This document shows positions 34,459-43,820 of a stretch of DNA of 64,000 nt, one piece after another. A program made the position numbers and the translations under genes. Positions within the stretch are counted from its first letter, which is position 1. Every line of letters begins with the position of its first letter. This stretch comes from Pseudomonas mandelii (GTDB lineage: Bacteria; Pseudomonadota; Gammaproteobacteria; Pseudomonadales; Pseudomonadaceae): assembly GCF_006438925.1 (NCBI RefSeq), contig NZ_RCZA01000006.1, forward strand, positions 310,001 through 374,000, written 5' to 3'. The notes beneath the pieces are model-generated. The model was not told where the DNA came from. It worked only from the letters and a program-made list of their open reading frames with translations, and did not search any database.

Positions 34459-36850
34459 TCATCACGCCGTAGAGAAGACCCAGGCCGAATTGGCAGAACT
34501 GTTCGCCAAGGACCTGACCACCGGTGTCGGCCGCAGCGTCAAGCACGACAGCGCCGCCAAGCACGTGTCCGGTGAAGCGCAGTACATCGACGACCGGCTG
34601 GAATTTCCGAACCAGTTGCATGTTTACGCACGCCTGTCGGACCGCGCCCACGCGAAAATCATCAGCATCGACACCAAGCCTTGCTACGCCTTCGAAGGCG
34701 TGCGCATCGCCATTACCCACGAAGACGTGCCGGGCCTGAAAGATATCGGACCACTGCTTCCGGGCGATCCACTACTGGCCATCGACGACGTGCAGTTCGT
34801 CGGTCAACCGGTGCTCGCCGTGGCGGCGAAAGATCTGGAAACCGCGCGTAAAGCCGCGATGGCCGCGATCATCGAATACGAAGATCTGGAGCCGGTGCTG
34901 GACGTGGTTGAAGCGCTGCGCAAACGCCACTTTGTACTCGACAGCCACACACATCAGCGCGGTGATTCGGCCGGTGCCTTGGCCACCGCCGAGCATCGCA
35001 TCCAGGGCACGTTGCACATCGGCGGCCAGGAACACTTCTATCTGGAAACCCAGATCTCTTCGGTGATGCCGACCGAAGACGGCGGCATGATCGTCTACTG
35101 CTCGACGCAGAACCCCACCGAAGTGCAGAAACTGGTGGCCGAAGTGCTCGATGTGTCGATGAACAAAATCGTCGTCGACATGCGCCGCATGGGCGGTGGT
35201 TTCGGCGGCAAGGAAACCCAGGCCGCCAGCCCGGCGTGCCTGTGCGCAGTGATCGCGCACCTCACCGGCCAGCCGACCAAAATGCGCCTGCCGCGGGTCG
35301 AAGACATGCTGATGACCGGCAAGCGTCACCCGTTCTACGTCGAATACGACGTGGGCTTCGACAGCACTGGCCGGCTGCACGGCATTGCCCTGGAACTGGC
35401 CGGTAACTGCGGTTGCTCGCCGGACTTGTCGGCATCGATTGTCGACCGTGCGATGTTCCACGCCGATAACTCGTACTACTTGGGCGATGCGACCATCAAC
35501 GGTCACCGCTGCAAAACCAACACCGCCTCAAACACCGCTTACCGTGGCTTCGGCGGCCCGCAAGGCATGGTCGCCATCGAAGAAGTGATGGACGCCATCG
35601 CCCGTCATCTGGCCCTCGATCCGCTGGCGGTGCGCAAGGCCAACTACTACGGCAAGACCGAGCGCAACGTCACCCATTACTACCAGACCGTCGAGCACAA
35701 CATGCTCGAGGAAATGACCGCCGAGCTCGAAGAAAGCAGCCAGTACGCCGAGCGCCGCGAAGCGATTCGTCGCTACAACGCCAACAGCCCGATCCTGAAA
35801 AAAGGCCTGGCGTTGACCCCGGTGAAATTCGGTATCTCCTTCACTGCCAGCTTCCTCAACCAGGCCGGTGCGCTGATCCACGTTTACACCGACGGCAGCA
35901 TCCACCTGAACCATGGCGGCACCGAAATGGGCCAGGGCCTGAACACCAAAGTCGCGCAGGTCGTGGCGGAAGTGTTCCAGGTGGAAATGGACCGCGTGCA
36001 GATCACCGCGACCAACACCGACAAGGTGCCAAACACCTCGCCGACCGCCGCTTCCAGCGGTGCCGACCTGAACGGGAAAGCGGCGCAGAACGCAGCGGAA
36101 ATCATCAAGAAACGCCTGGTTGAATTCGCTGCGCGGCAGTACAAAGTCAGCGAAGAAGACGTGGAATTCCACAACGGCCATGTACGCGTTCGCGATCACA
36201 TCCTGACCTTTGAATCGCTGATCCAGCAGGCGTATTTCGCTCAGGTTTCGCTGTCGAGCACCGGGTTCTACAAGACCCCGAAAATCTTCTACGACCGCAG
36301 CCAGGCGCGGGGCCGGCCGTTCTACTACTACGCCTTCGGCGCAGCGTGCTGCGAGGTGATCATCGACACCCTCACCGGCGAGTACAAAATGCTGCGCACC
36401 GACATCCTCCACGACGTCGGCGACTCACTGAACCCGGCGATCGACATCGGTCAGGTCGAGGGTGGTTTCATCCAGGGCATGGGGTGGCTGACCATGGAAG
36501 AACTGGTGTGGAACAACAAGGGCAAACTGATGACCAACGGCCCGGCCAGCTACAAGATCCCGGCGGTGGCGGACATGCCGCTGGACCTGCGGGTGAAGCT
36601 GGTGGAAAACCGTAAAAATCCGGAAGACACGGTGTTCCACTCCAAGGCAGTGGGCGAGCCGCCGTTCATGCTCGGCATCGCTGCGTGGTGTGCGATCAAG
36701 GACGCCGTGGCCAGTCTGGGCGACTACAAGCATCAACCGAAAATCGACGCACCGGCGACGCCGGAGCGGGTGTTGTGGGGTTGTGAGCAGATGCGCCAGT
36801 TGACGGTGGCGAAGGCTGTCGAGGCTGAGCCGGAGTTGGCTTCGCTTTAA
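34451..36850 (+). CDS. xdhB: Xanthine dehydrogenase large (molybdenum) subunit XdhB
   Basis: A 799-residue molybdopterin-binding subunit. Conserved pieces are 'RRMGGGFGGKETQAA', 'AYRGFGGPQGMVAIEEVMDA', 'HLNHGGTEMGQGLNTKVAQV' and the catalytic Glu in 'AVGEPPFMLGIA' near the C-terminus. It carries out substrate hydroxylation in the XdhAB complex. It is translationally coupled to xdhA and followed, after a REP pair, by the maturation gene xdhC. Confidence 0.96.
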   Translation: MSNHHAVEKTQAELAELFAKDLTTGVGRSVKHDSAAKHVSGEAQYIDDRLEFPNQLHVYARLSDRAHAKIISIDTKPCYAFEGVRIAITHEDVPGLKDIGPLLPGDPLLAIDDVQFVGQPVLAVAAKDLETARKAAMAAIIEYEDLEPVLDVVEALRKRHFVLDSHTHQRGDSAGALATAEHRIQGTLHIGGQEHFYLETQISSVMPTEDGGMIVYCSTQNPTEVQKLVAEVLDVSMNKIVVDMRRMGGGFGGKETQAASPACLCAVIAHLTGQPTKMRLPRVEDMLMTGKRHPFYVEYDVGFDSTGRLHGIALELAGNCGCSPDLSASIVDRAMFHADNSYYLGDATINGHRCKTNTASNTAYRGFGGPQGMVAIEEVMDAIARHLALDPLAVRKANYYGKTERNVTHYYQTVEHNMLEEMTAELEESSQYAERREAIRRYNANSPILKKGLALTPVKFGISFTASFLNQAGALIHVYTDGSIHLNHGGTEMGQGLNTKVAQVVAEVFQVEMDRVQITATNTDKVPNTSPTAASSGADLNGKAAQNAAEIIKKRLVEFAARQYKVSEEDVEFHNGHVRVRDHILTFESLIQQAYFAQVSLSSTGFYKTPKIFYDRSQARGRPFYYYAFGAACCEVIIDTLTGEYKMLRTDILHDVGDSLNPAIDIGQVEGGFIQGMGWLTMEELVWNNKGKLMTNGPASYKIPAVADMPLDLRVKLVENRKNPEDTVFHSKAVGEPPFMLGIAAWCAIKDAVASLGDYKHQPKIDAPATPERVLWGCEQMRQLTVAKAVEAEPELASL

Positions 36851-36864
36851 GACCGAGTCGCGGC

Positions 36865-36935
36865 CTTCGCGAGCAAGCCCGCTCCCACAGGGGAATGCAT
36901 TCCAAATGTGGGAGCGAGCCTGCTCGCGAAGAGGC
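36865..36935. repeat. Family-A REP pair inside the xdh operon
   Basis: Two inverted GTGGGAGCGxGCxTGCTCGCGAA arms separated by about 16 nt lie between xdhB and xdhC, where they may lower expression of the downstream genes. Confidence 0.85.
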
Positions 36936-36967
36936 CCGAACAGACAACAGAAATGTTGAGGTGAAAC

Positions 36968-37813
36968 ATGTACAACTGGATCGACGCCCTCGCCGACCTG
37001 CAATCCCAGGGTGAACCCTGCGTGCTGGTCACCATCATCGAAGAGCTCGGCTCGACGCCGCGTAACGCCGGCTCGAAGATGGTCATCAGCGCCAACCAGA
37101 CCTTCGACACCATCGGTGGCGGGCATCTGGAATACAAGGCCATGCAGATCGGCCGCGAGATGCTTGCCAGCGGCAAGCAGGACACCCACCTTGAGCGCTT
37201 CAGCCTCGGCGCCAGCCTGGGTCAGTGCTGCGGCGGCGTGACGGTGTTGCTGTTCGAACCGATGGGCCAGGTCCAGGCGCAAATCGCCGTATTCGGTGCA
37301 GGCCACGTCGGCCGGGCGCTGGTGCCGCTGCTCGCCAGCCTGCCCTGCCGGGTGCGCTGGATCGATTCGCGGGAAGCCGAATTCCCGGAACAGATCCCCC
37401 ACGGCGTCCGTAAAATCGTCGCCGAAGAACCGGTGGACGAAATCGATGACCTGCCCGCCGGCAGCTACTGCATCGTCATGACCCACAATCACCAGCTCGA
37501 CCTCGAACTCACCGCCGCGATCCTCAAGCGCAACGACTTCGCCTACTTCGGCCTGATCGGTTCGAAGACCAAACGGGTGAAATTCGAACACCGCTTGCGT
37601 GATCGTGGTTTCGACAGCGCCGTGCTGCAACGCATGCGCTGCCCGATGGGCATCGGCGAAGTCAAAGGCAAGTTGCCTGTGGAAATCGCCATCTCCATCG
37701 CCGGCGAAATCATCGCCACCTATAACGCCAATTTCGGCCAGCACACCGCCAGCGCCGGATCGTCGATCGCCAAACTGCTGCCTGCTTCACGCCGCAGCCA
37801 CGCTTCGAACTAA
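36968..37813 (+). CDS. xdhC: Xanthine dehydrogenase accessory protein XdhC
   Basis: A 281-residue protein. The N-terminal XdhC/CoxI domain has 'ACVLVTIIEELGSTPRNAG'-like sequence (here 'PCVLVTIIEELGSTPRNAGS') and 'GASLGQCCGGVTVLLFEPM'. The C-terminal Rossmann domain has 'IAVFGAGHVGRALVPLLASL'. It binds the molybdenum cofactor, assists its sulfuration and hands it to XdhB. A GAGG lies 6-7 nt before the ATG. It is followed 23 bp later by guaD. Confidence 0.95.
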   Translation: MYNWIDALADLQSQGEPCVLVTIIEELGSTPRNAGSKMVISANQTFDTIGGGHLEYKAMQIGREMLASGKQDTHLERFSLGASLGQCCGGVTVLLFEPMGQVQAQIAVFGAGHVGRALVPLLASLPCRVRWIDSREAEFPEQIPHGVRKIVAEEPVDEIDDLPAGSYCIVMTHNHQLDLELTAAILKRNDFAYFGLIGSKTKRVKFEHRLRDRGFDSAVLQRMRCPMGIGEVKGKLPVEIAISIAGEIIATYNANFGQHTASAGSSIAKLLPASRRSHASN

Positions 37814-37836
37814 AAAGCCACGAATTGAGAACGACA

Positions 37837-39141
37837 ATGCCTCTGACTCGCAAAGCCTACCGCGCCGCCATTCTGCACAGCATCGCCGACCCCGCCGAAG
37901 TGGGCATCGAAGCCTCTTATGAGTATTTCGAAGACGGCTTGCTGGTGGTCGATAACGGCCAGATCAGCGCCCTTGGTCACGCCAGCGCCTTGCTGCCGAC
38001 CCTGCCGGCCGATATCGAAATCACCCATTATCAGGACGCGCTGATCACCCCAGGCTTCATCGACACCCACATTCACTTGCCGCAAACCGGCATGGTCGGC
38101 GCCTACGGCGAGCAGCTGCTGGACTGGCTCAACACCTACACCTTTCCGTGCGAAAGCCAGTTTGCCGACAAGGCTCACGCTGACGAAGTCGCGGACATTT
38201 TCATCAAGGAACTGCTGCGCAACGGCACCACTACGGCGCTGGTGTTTGGCAGCGTGCACCCGCAATCGGTGAACTCGTTCTTTGAAGCCGCCGAACAGCT
38301 GGACCTGCGGATGATTGCCGGCAAGGTGATGATGGACCGCAACGCGCCGGACTACCTGACCGACACCGCCGAATCCAGCTATGTCGAAAGCAAGGCGCTG
38401 ATCGAGCGCTGGCACGGCAAGGGTCGCCTGCACTACGCGGTCACCCCGCGGTTCGCCCCGACCAGCACCCCGGAACAGCTGACCCTCGCCGGCCAGTTGC
38501 TCAGCGAATTCCCTGATCTGTACATGCAGACTCACATCAGCGAAAACCTGAAGGAAGTCGAGTGGGTCAAGGCGCTGTTCCCGGAGCGCAAGGGCTACCT
38601 GGACGTCTACGACCACTACAAACTACTCGGCGAACGTTCGGTATTCGCCCACGGCGTGCACCTGTGCGATGACGAGTGCGCGCGACTGGCGGAAACCGGC
38701 TCGGCAATCGCCTTCTGCCCGACGTCGAACTTCTTCCTAGGCAGCGGCCTGTTCAACCTGCCGATGGCCGAGAAGCACAAGTTGAATGTCGGCCTCGGTA
38801 CGGACGTCGGTGGCGGCACCAGTTTCTCGCTGCTGCAAACGTTGAACGAAGCGTACAAGGTCATGCAGATGCAAGGTGCGCGACTGAGCCCGTTCAAATC
38901 GCTGTACCTGGCCACACTCGGCGGCGCTCGTGCGCTGCGCCTGGAAGACAAGATCGGCACCCTGCAACCGGGCACCGACGCGGACTTCCTGGTGCTGGAC
39001 TACAACGCCACACCGCTGCTGAGCTATCGCTTGAAGCAGGCCAACAACATTGCCGAGACGTTGTTTGTGTTGATGACGCTGGGGGATGACCGGACGGTGT
39101 TGCAGACGTATGCGGCGGGGAATCAGGTGCATCAGCGCTAG
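37837..39141 (+). CDS. guaD: Guanine deaminase
   Basis: A 434-residue amidohydrolase starting MPLTRKAYRAAI (ATG 37837). Zinc-binding 'FIDTHIHLPQTG' gives the HxH motif, 'MQTHISENLKEVEW' a later His, and 'VGLGTDVGGGTSFSLL' the catalytic Asp. It converts guanine to xanthine, the substrate of the adjacent xanthine dehydrogenase, so the operon takes guanine to urate. A strong terminator follows. Confidence 0.95.
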   Translation: MPLTRKAYRAAILHSIADPAEVGIEASYEYFEDGLLVVDNGQISALGHASALLPTLPADIEITHYQDALITPGFIDTHIHLPQTGMVGAYGEQLLDWLNTYTFPCESQFADKAHADEVADIFIKELLRNGTTTALVFGSVHPQSVNSFFEAAEQLDLRMIAGKVMMDRNAPDYLTDTAESSYVESKALIERWHGKGRLHYAVTPRFAPTSTPEQLTLAGQLLSEFPDLYMQTHISENLKEVEWVKALFPERKGYLDVYDHYKLLGERSVFAHGVHLCDDECARLAETGSAIAFCPTSNFFLGSGLFNLPMAEKHKLNVGLGTDVGGGTSFSLLQTLNEAYKVMQMQGARLSPFKSLYLATLGGARALRLEDKIGTLQPGTDADFLVLDYNATPLLSYRLKQANNIAETLFVLMTLGDDRTVLQTYAAGNQVHQR

Positions 39142-39156
39142 GTTTTCTTCGGCCAT

Positions 39157-39194
39157 AAAAAATCCCCCGTACTCTTCAGTCCGGGGGATTTTTA
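39157..39194 (+). terminator. Intrinsic terminator after guaD (bidirectional)
   Basis: The stem AAAAATCCCCCG / CGGGGGATTTTT has a 12-nt loop. Its A/T-runs suit both the xdh-guaD operon and the convergent GntR gene. Confidence 0.9.
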
Positions 39195-39208
39195 TTGCCT
39201 GTCAGATT

Positions 39209-39306
39209 GCTATCGCGAGCAGGCTCGCTCCCACAGTAGATCTCTAATGGACACAAGATTGGCGTTCAACACAAATCCAATGTGGGAGCGAGCCTGCTCG
39301 CGATGG
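39209..39306. repeat. Family-A REP pair
   Basis: Inverted arms (ATCGCGAGCAGGCTCGCTCC and inverse) lie about 45 nt apart between the guaD terminator and the convergent GntR gene. Confidence 0.85.
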
Positions 39307-39323
39307 GCGCGACTCGGTCTGAC

Positions 39324-40088
39324 TTAAAGCTTGGCGACCGGCCGTCCTGGCTTCTTGGTCTGCAACAAATGCGAGAACACCGCATGCAAATCATCCGACG
39401 CGCTTTCTTCGTCGAGGTTGAGTTTGCTGTCGATGTGATCCATGTGATGCATCATCAGGTCCACCGCCAGCTCAGCGTTGCGCGCTTCGATGGCGTCGAT
39501 CAGCTGGGTGTGCTCGTCGTAGGAACAGTGCGAACGATTGCCGCTTTCATACTGGGCAATGATCAACGACGTCTGGGACACCAGACTGCGCTGGAAGCTG
39601 ATCAGCGGCGCGTTTTTCGCCGCTTCGGCCAACTTCAAGTGGAACTCGCCCGACAAACGAATACCGGCGCCGCGATCGCCACGGGAGAAGCTGTCGCGTT
39701 CGTCGTTGACCATCTGGCGCAACTCGGCAATCTGCTCGGCAGTGGCGTGCTGCACCGCCAATTCAGTGATCGCACGCTCCACCAGACGCCGGGCCATGAA
39801 CACCTGGCGAGCCTCTTCGACACTCGGGCTGGCGACGACAGCGCCACGGTTCGGCCGCAGCAGCACAACGCCTTCATGGGCCAGGCGCGACAGCGCGCGG
39901 CGAATGATGGTGCGACTGACCCCGAAAATTTCCCCCAGCGCTTCTTCGCTCAACTTGGTACCGGGCGCCAGACGCTGTTCGAGGATGGCCTCGAAGATAT
40001 GCGCATAGACAATATCGTCCTGAGTACCGCTGCGGCCGGCTTTGCCTGCTCGCGGTTGTTTCTTTAGGGGTTGCAACTGTTCGTTCAT
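39324..40088 (-). CDS. GntR-family regulator (FadR subfamily), divergent from benE-like gene
   Basis: A 254-residue protein starting MNEQLQPLKKQPRAGKAG (ATG 40088; the 52 upstream codons are not family-like). The winged HTH lies at about residues 27-95 ('APGTKLSEEALGEIFGVSRT', 'IIRRALSRLAHEGVVLLRPN'), followed by the FCD ligand domain. It is divergent from the BenE-type transporter and convergent with guaD, so it may regulate transporter and purine genes (inference). The 285-bp gap holds a TTGTACACAA element at about 40181-40190 that could be an operator half. Confidence 0.88.
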   Translation of the reverse strand: MNEQLQPLKKQPRAGKAGRSGTQDDIVYAHIFEAILEQRLAPGTKLSEEALGEIFGVSRTIIRRALSRLAHEGVVLLRPNRGAVVASPSVEEARQVFMARRLVERAITELAVQHATAEQIAELRQMVNDERDSFSRGDRGAGIRLSGEFHLKLAEAAKNAPLISFQRSLVSQTSLIIAQYESGNRSHCSYDEHTQLIDAIEARNAELAVDLMMHHMDHIDSKLNLDEESASDDLHAVFSHLLQTKKPGRPVAKL

Positions 40089-40282
40089 GGGCACTCGAGT
40101 CGGAAGAACTGCGGCGAATTGACCGTGACTGTAATACGGCACAGTGGGTCGCTGGCAAGTATCGCGTAAAAAACACTGCGATTGTACACAATGGAGGGTG
40201 GCAACACGACTGTACGGCTGTTTGTCACTTCCGCTGTATTGCAACGACTGGTTACTTTTGAGTTTAGGCTTGAACGCAGAAT

Positions 40283-40322
40283 CCTGTAGGAGCTGTCGAG
40301 TGAAACGAGGCTGCTCCTACGT
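40283..40322. repeat. Truncated family-B repeat
   Basis: CTGTAGGAGCTGTCGAGTGA, continuing into GAGGCTGC, then GCTCCTACG follows at once. One arm is complete and the second is reduced to 9 bp. It lies in the upstream region of the transporter gene. Confidence 0.7.
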
Positions 40323-40373
40323 TGGACGACTTCGCTTCGGATATTTTCGTACGTAATAAGGAACACCGCTGTC

Positions 40374-41564
40374 ATGAACGACGTCACGCACACGCAGCTC
40401 CGCCCTTTTGCCGATACGTCGCCTTCTGCGATCGTCGCCGGCTTCATTGCGATGATGACCGGTTACACCAGCTCGCTGGTCCTGATGTTCCAGGCCGGGC
40501 AAGCGGCGGGTCTGACCAGCGGGCAGATTTCCTCGTGGATCTGGGCGATCTCGATTGGCATGGCGGTGTGCTCGATTGGCCTGTCTCTGCGTTACCGCAC
40601 GCCGATCACCATCGCCTGGTCGACGCCCGGCGCAGCGTTGCTGATCACCAGTCTGGGCGGCGTGACCTACGGCGAAGCCATTGGCGCCTACATTACCTGC
40701 GCGGCGCTGGTGACGATCTGTGGTTTGACCGGCAGCTTCGAACGGCTGGTGAAAAAGATTCCGGCGTCATTGGCCGCTGCCCTGCTGGCGGGGATTCTGT
40801 TCAAGATCGGCAGCGAAATCTTCGTCGCCGCGCAGCATCGCACCGCGCTGGTATTGGGCATGTTCTTCACTTATCTGGTGGTCAAACGCCTGTCGCCGCG
40901 TTATGCCGTACTGGCCGCGCTGTTGATCGGGACGGCGCTGTCAGGGTTCATGGGCTTGCTGGACTTCAGCGGCTTCCATCTGGAAGTGGCGACGCCGATC
41001 TGGACCACGCCGCACTTCTCCCTGGCCGCGACCATCAGCATCGGCATTCCGCTGTTTGTCGTGGCAATGACCTCGCAGAACATGCCCGGCATCGCCGTGC
41101 TGCGCGCCGACGGTTACACCGTACCGGCCTCGCCGCTGATCACCACCACCGGCATCGCCTCGTTGCTGCTGGCGCCGTTCGGTTCCCACGGGATTAACCT
41201 GGCAGCCATCAGCGCAGCGATTTGCACCGGACCTCATGCCCATGAGGATCGTAACAAGCGCTACACGGCGGCCGTCTGGTGCGGAATTTTCTACGGGATT
41301 GCCGGGGTGTTCGGCGCGACGCTGGCGGCGCTGTTTGCCGCGTTACCGAAAGAGTTGGTGCTGTCGATTGCGGCACTGGCACTGTTCGGCTCGATCATCA
41401 ATGGCTTGAGCATTGCCATGAATGAAGTGAAGGAACGTGAAGCGGCGCTGATTACCTTTATGGTCACGGCGTCGGGGTTGACGCTGTTTTCCATCGGTTC
41501 GGCGTTCTGGGGGATTGTGGCGGGGGTGTTGACGTTGGTGATCTTGAACTGGCGTAAAGCCTGA
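40374..41564 (+). CDS. benE: BenE-family benzoate/H+ symporter-like transporter
   Basis: A 396-residue inner-membrane protein with about 12 hydrophobic segments ('AIVAGFIAMMTGYTSSLVLM', 'PITIAWSTPGAALLITSLGG', 'TISIGIPLFVVAMTSQNMPG'). 'FGSHGINLAAISAAICTGPH' is a family signature. BenE imports benzoate with protons, but no ben catabolic genes are here. Next to guaD/xdh and a GntR gene, a purine or other aromatic substrate is possible. The symbol denotes family similarity only. Confidence 0.85.
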   Translation: MNDVTHTQLRPFADTSPSAIVAGFIAMMTGYTSSLVLMFQAGQAAGLTSGQISSWIWAISIGMAVCSIGLSLRYRTPITIAWSTPGAALLITSLGGVTYGEAIGAYITCAALVTICGLTGSFERLVKKIPASLAAALLAGILFKIGSEIFVAAQHRTALVLGMFFTYLVVKRLSPRYAVLAALLIGTALSGFMGLLDFSGFHLEVATPIWTTPHFSLAATISIGIPLFVVAMTSQNMPGIAVLRADGYTVPASPLITTTGIASLLLAPFGSHGINLAAISAAICTGPHAHEDRNKRYTAAVWCGIFYGIAGVFGATLAALFAALPKELVLSIAALALFGSIINGLSIAMNEVKEREAALITFMVTASGLTLFSIGSAFWGIVAGVLTLVILNWRKA

Positions 41565-41568
41565 AAAG

Positions 41569-41663
41569 CAAAAGATCGCAGCCTCGTTTCACTCGACAGC
41601 TCCTACATTGGAATGTGTTCATCCTGTAGGAGCTGTCGAGTGAAACGAGGCTGCGATCCTTTG
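41569..41663. repeat. Family-B inverted pair
   Basis: Arms of about 38 bp (AAAGATCGCAGCCTCGTTTC... and inverse) lie right after the transporter stop codon. Confidence 0.85.
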
Positions 41664-41671
41664 ATCGTCAC

Positions 41672-41706
41672 AAAAAAAAACGGCGACCCTTGGGTCGCCG
41701 TTTTTT
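41672..41706. terminator. Bidirectional terminator between benE-like gene and yggL
   Basis: The stem AAAAACGGCGACC / GGTCGCCGTTTTT has a CTTG-type loop and long A and T runs. It serves two convergent genes. Confidence 0.92.
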
Positions 41707-41712
41707 AGAACA

Positions 41713-42057
41713 TCAAGCTACCGGATTGATCGGCTTTTCCGGGTACCAGACGTCGATCAGCGGGCTGACAGTCGCTTCAGTCAGTTCGCTGCGGCCTTTG
41801 AGCCAGGCTTCAACAGCGGCACGCTGCTCTTCGGACACCGAGCCACGCTTCTGCAGGCAAACCAGACCGAAGTCGTCGCCGCCAACATAGCCCAGACCGT
41901 TGGCTTCCATGGCTTCTTTCAGGAACGCGTCGAGGAAAGCATCAATGGCTTCATCGGCCAAATCTTCTTTGAAATCCAGGTTCAGTTCGAAACCCAGCTC
42001 TTGAAATTCATCGACGCACAGTTTTTTGCGCAGACGCTGGGAACGGTTAGTCGCCAT
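41713..42057 (-). CDS. yggL: YggL family protein (DUF469)
   Basis: A 114-residue protein starting MATNRSQRLRKKLCVDEFQE (ATG 42057, GAGG 10 nt before it). The conserved middle is 'LGFELNLDFKEDLADEAIDA' and the end 'SVSEEQRAAVEAWLKGRSEL'. YggL-type proteins associate with the large ribosomal subunit; the precise role is unclear. It is divergent from dacB. Confidence 0.9.
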   Translation of the reverse strand: MATNRSQRLRKKLCVDEFQELGFELNLDFKEDLADEAIDAFLDAFLKEAMEANGLGYVGGDDFGLVCLQKRGSVSEEQRAAVEAWLKGRSELTEATVSPLIDVWYPEKPINPVA

Positions 42058-42290
42058 TGGAACAATCCTCATAAGTAATAACGGGCGGCACTTTAGCAGT
42101 TTAAGGCGCCGATTGCCCGTCTCTCTGGGGTGCAAGCCCTACCGTCGGTAAAAAATAGCGGATTAGAAGGCCAGGGCACGGCACAAGCCGCTACACCTTG
42201 GGGCATAATGCCGACACTTTCATGACCACTGAGGGAATTTATCTTCATGCCCTCGTCTTTTTCCCCCTCGGCTGTAGGGTTTTATTTCAC

Positions 42291-43751
42291 ATGATCAAAT
42301 CTTTGCGTCCATTGCTACTGGCCGGTTTTCTGCTTCCTCTGGCCTTCTCTGTTTCCGCCGCTTCGATCAACACCGCGCTGTCGCCCAACGTTGAAAAAGC
42401 CCTCAAGGCCAGCAAGATGCAGGACAACGCCCTGTCGCTGGTGATGATCCCGCTCAACGGACCTGGCACCCCGACGATTTTCAATGCTGACGTCTCCGTC
42501 AATCCGGCCTCGACCATGAAACTGGTCACCACTTACGCGGCGCTGGAAATGCTCGGCCCGAACCACCAGTGGAAAACCGAGTTCTACACCGACGGCACGC
42601 TCAGCGGCGGCATCCTCAACGGCAACCTCTACCTCAAGGGTGGCGGCGATCCGAAGCTGAACATGGAAAAACTCTGGTTGCTGATGCGTGACCTGCGCGC
42701 CAACGGTGTGACGCAAATCACCGGCGACCTGGTGTTGGACCGCAGTTTCTTCGTACAACCGCAACTGCCCGAGTTCAACGACGATGGCAATGACGAGAAC
42801 AAACCGTTCCTGGTCAAACCCGATTCGCTGATGGTCAACCTCAAGGCCCTGCGTTTTGTGGCGCGTAACGACAACGGCCGGGTGCTGGTGTCGGTGGAGC
42901 CGCCGATTGCCACCATTCGCATCGAAAACCAGGTTAAAGCCGTCAACTCCAAGCAATGCACCGGTGGCGTGCGCTACAACCCGGTGACTCAGGCCGATGG
43001 CAGCGTGACCGTGACGGTCGGCGGCCAGTTGGGCGAGGGCTGCAGCTCCCAGACTTACCTGTCGTTGCTCGACCACGCGACCTACACCGCAGGCGCCGTG
43101 CGGGCGATCTGGAAGGAACTGGGCGGCAGCATTCAGGGCAAGGACCGTCTGGCGCCAACACCCAAAGATGCCAAGGTCCTGGCTCGGGCCTTCTCGCCAG
43201 ACCTGGCGGAAATCATCCGCGACATCAACAAATACAGTAACAACACCATGGCCCAGCAGCTGTTCCTGAGCCTGGGTGCACAGTTCCGCACCGAGGCCGA
43301 CGGTGACGATGCCAAGGCTGCACAGCGTGTGGTGCGTCAGTGGCTGGCGAAGAAAGGCATCACCGCGCCGCACCTGGTGATGGAAAACGGTTCCGGCCTG
43401 TCCCGTGCGGAACGGGTGAGTGCGCGTGAAATGGCCGGCATGCTGCAAGCGGCCTGGAAAAGCCCGTATTCGGCCGAGTTCATCAGTTCGATGCCGATTG
43501 CCGGCACCGACGGCACCATGCGCAAACGCCTGAAGACCACGGCGATGCGCGGTGAAGCACACATCAAGACCGGCACTTTGAATACGGTGCGGGCGATTGC
43601 CGGTTTCAGCCGCGACATCAACGGCAATACCTGGGCGGTAGTGGCGATCCTCAACGACAAGGCACCGTTTGGCGCGTCGTCGGTGCTGGATCAGGTGCTA
43701 CTGGACCTGTATCGCCAGCCGAAACTGCCGGAAACGGCTTCGGTGCTCTAA
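42291..43751 (+). CDS. dacB: D-alanyl-D-alanine carboxypeptidase/endopeptidase PBP4
   Basis: A 486-residue serine peptidase (peptidase S13). The signal peptide is 'MIKSLRPLLLAGFLLPLAFS'. The active-site motifs are 'PASTMKL' (Ser74-x-x-Lys77), 'KYSNNTMAQQLFL' (SxN) and 'AHIKTGTLNTV' (KTG), with the large insert domain between the first two, as in PBP4. It trims or cuts peptidoglycan cross-links in the periplasm. The start at 42291 is preferred over 42198 because it begins the signal peptide. The downstream repeat is split by an IS3 element. Confidence 0.95.
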   Translation: MIKSLRPLLLAGFLLPLAFSVSAASINTALSPNVEKALKASKMQDNALSLVMIPLNGPGTPTIFNADVSVNPASTMKLVTTYAALEMLGPNHQWKTEFYTDGTLSGGILNGNLYLKGGGDPKLNMEKLWLLMRDLRANGVTQITGDLVLDRSFFVQPQLPEFNDDGNDENKPFLVKPDSLMVNLKALRFVARNDNGRVLVSVEPPIATIRIENQVKAVNSKQCTGGVRYNPVTQADGSVTVTVGGQLGEGCSSQTYLSLLDHATYTAGAVRAIWKELGGSIQGKDRLAPTPKDAKVLARAFSPDLAEIIRDINKYSNNTMAQQLFLSLGAQFRTEADGDDAKAAQRVVRQWLAKKGITAPHLVMENGSGLSRAERVSAREMAGMLQAAWKSPYSAEFISSMPIAGTDGTMRKRLKTTAMRGEAHIKTGTLNTVRAIAGFSRDINGNTWAVVAILNDKAPFGASSVLDQVLLDLYRQPKLPETASVL

Positions 43752-43820
43752 GCCTTAAAATCAAAAGATCGCAGCCTCCGGTGTAGTGGTTCAGTTTTTT
43801 TAAACCATTCCGTAGGAGTA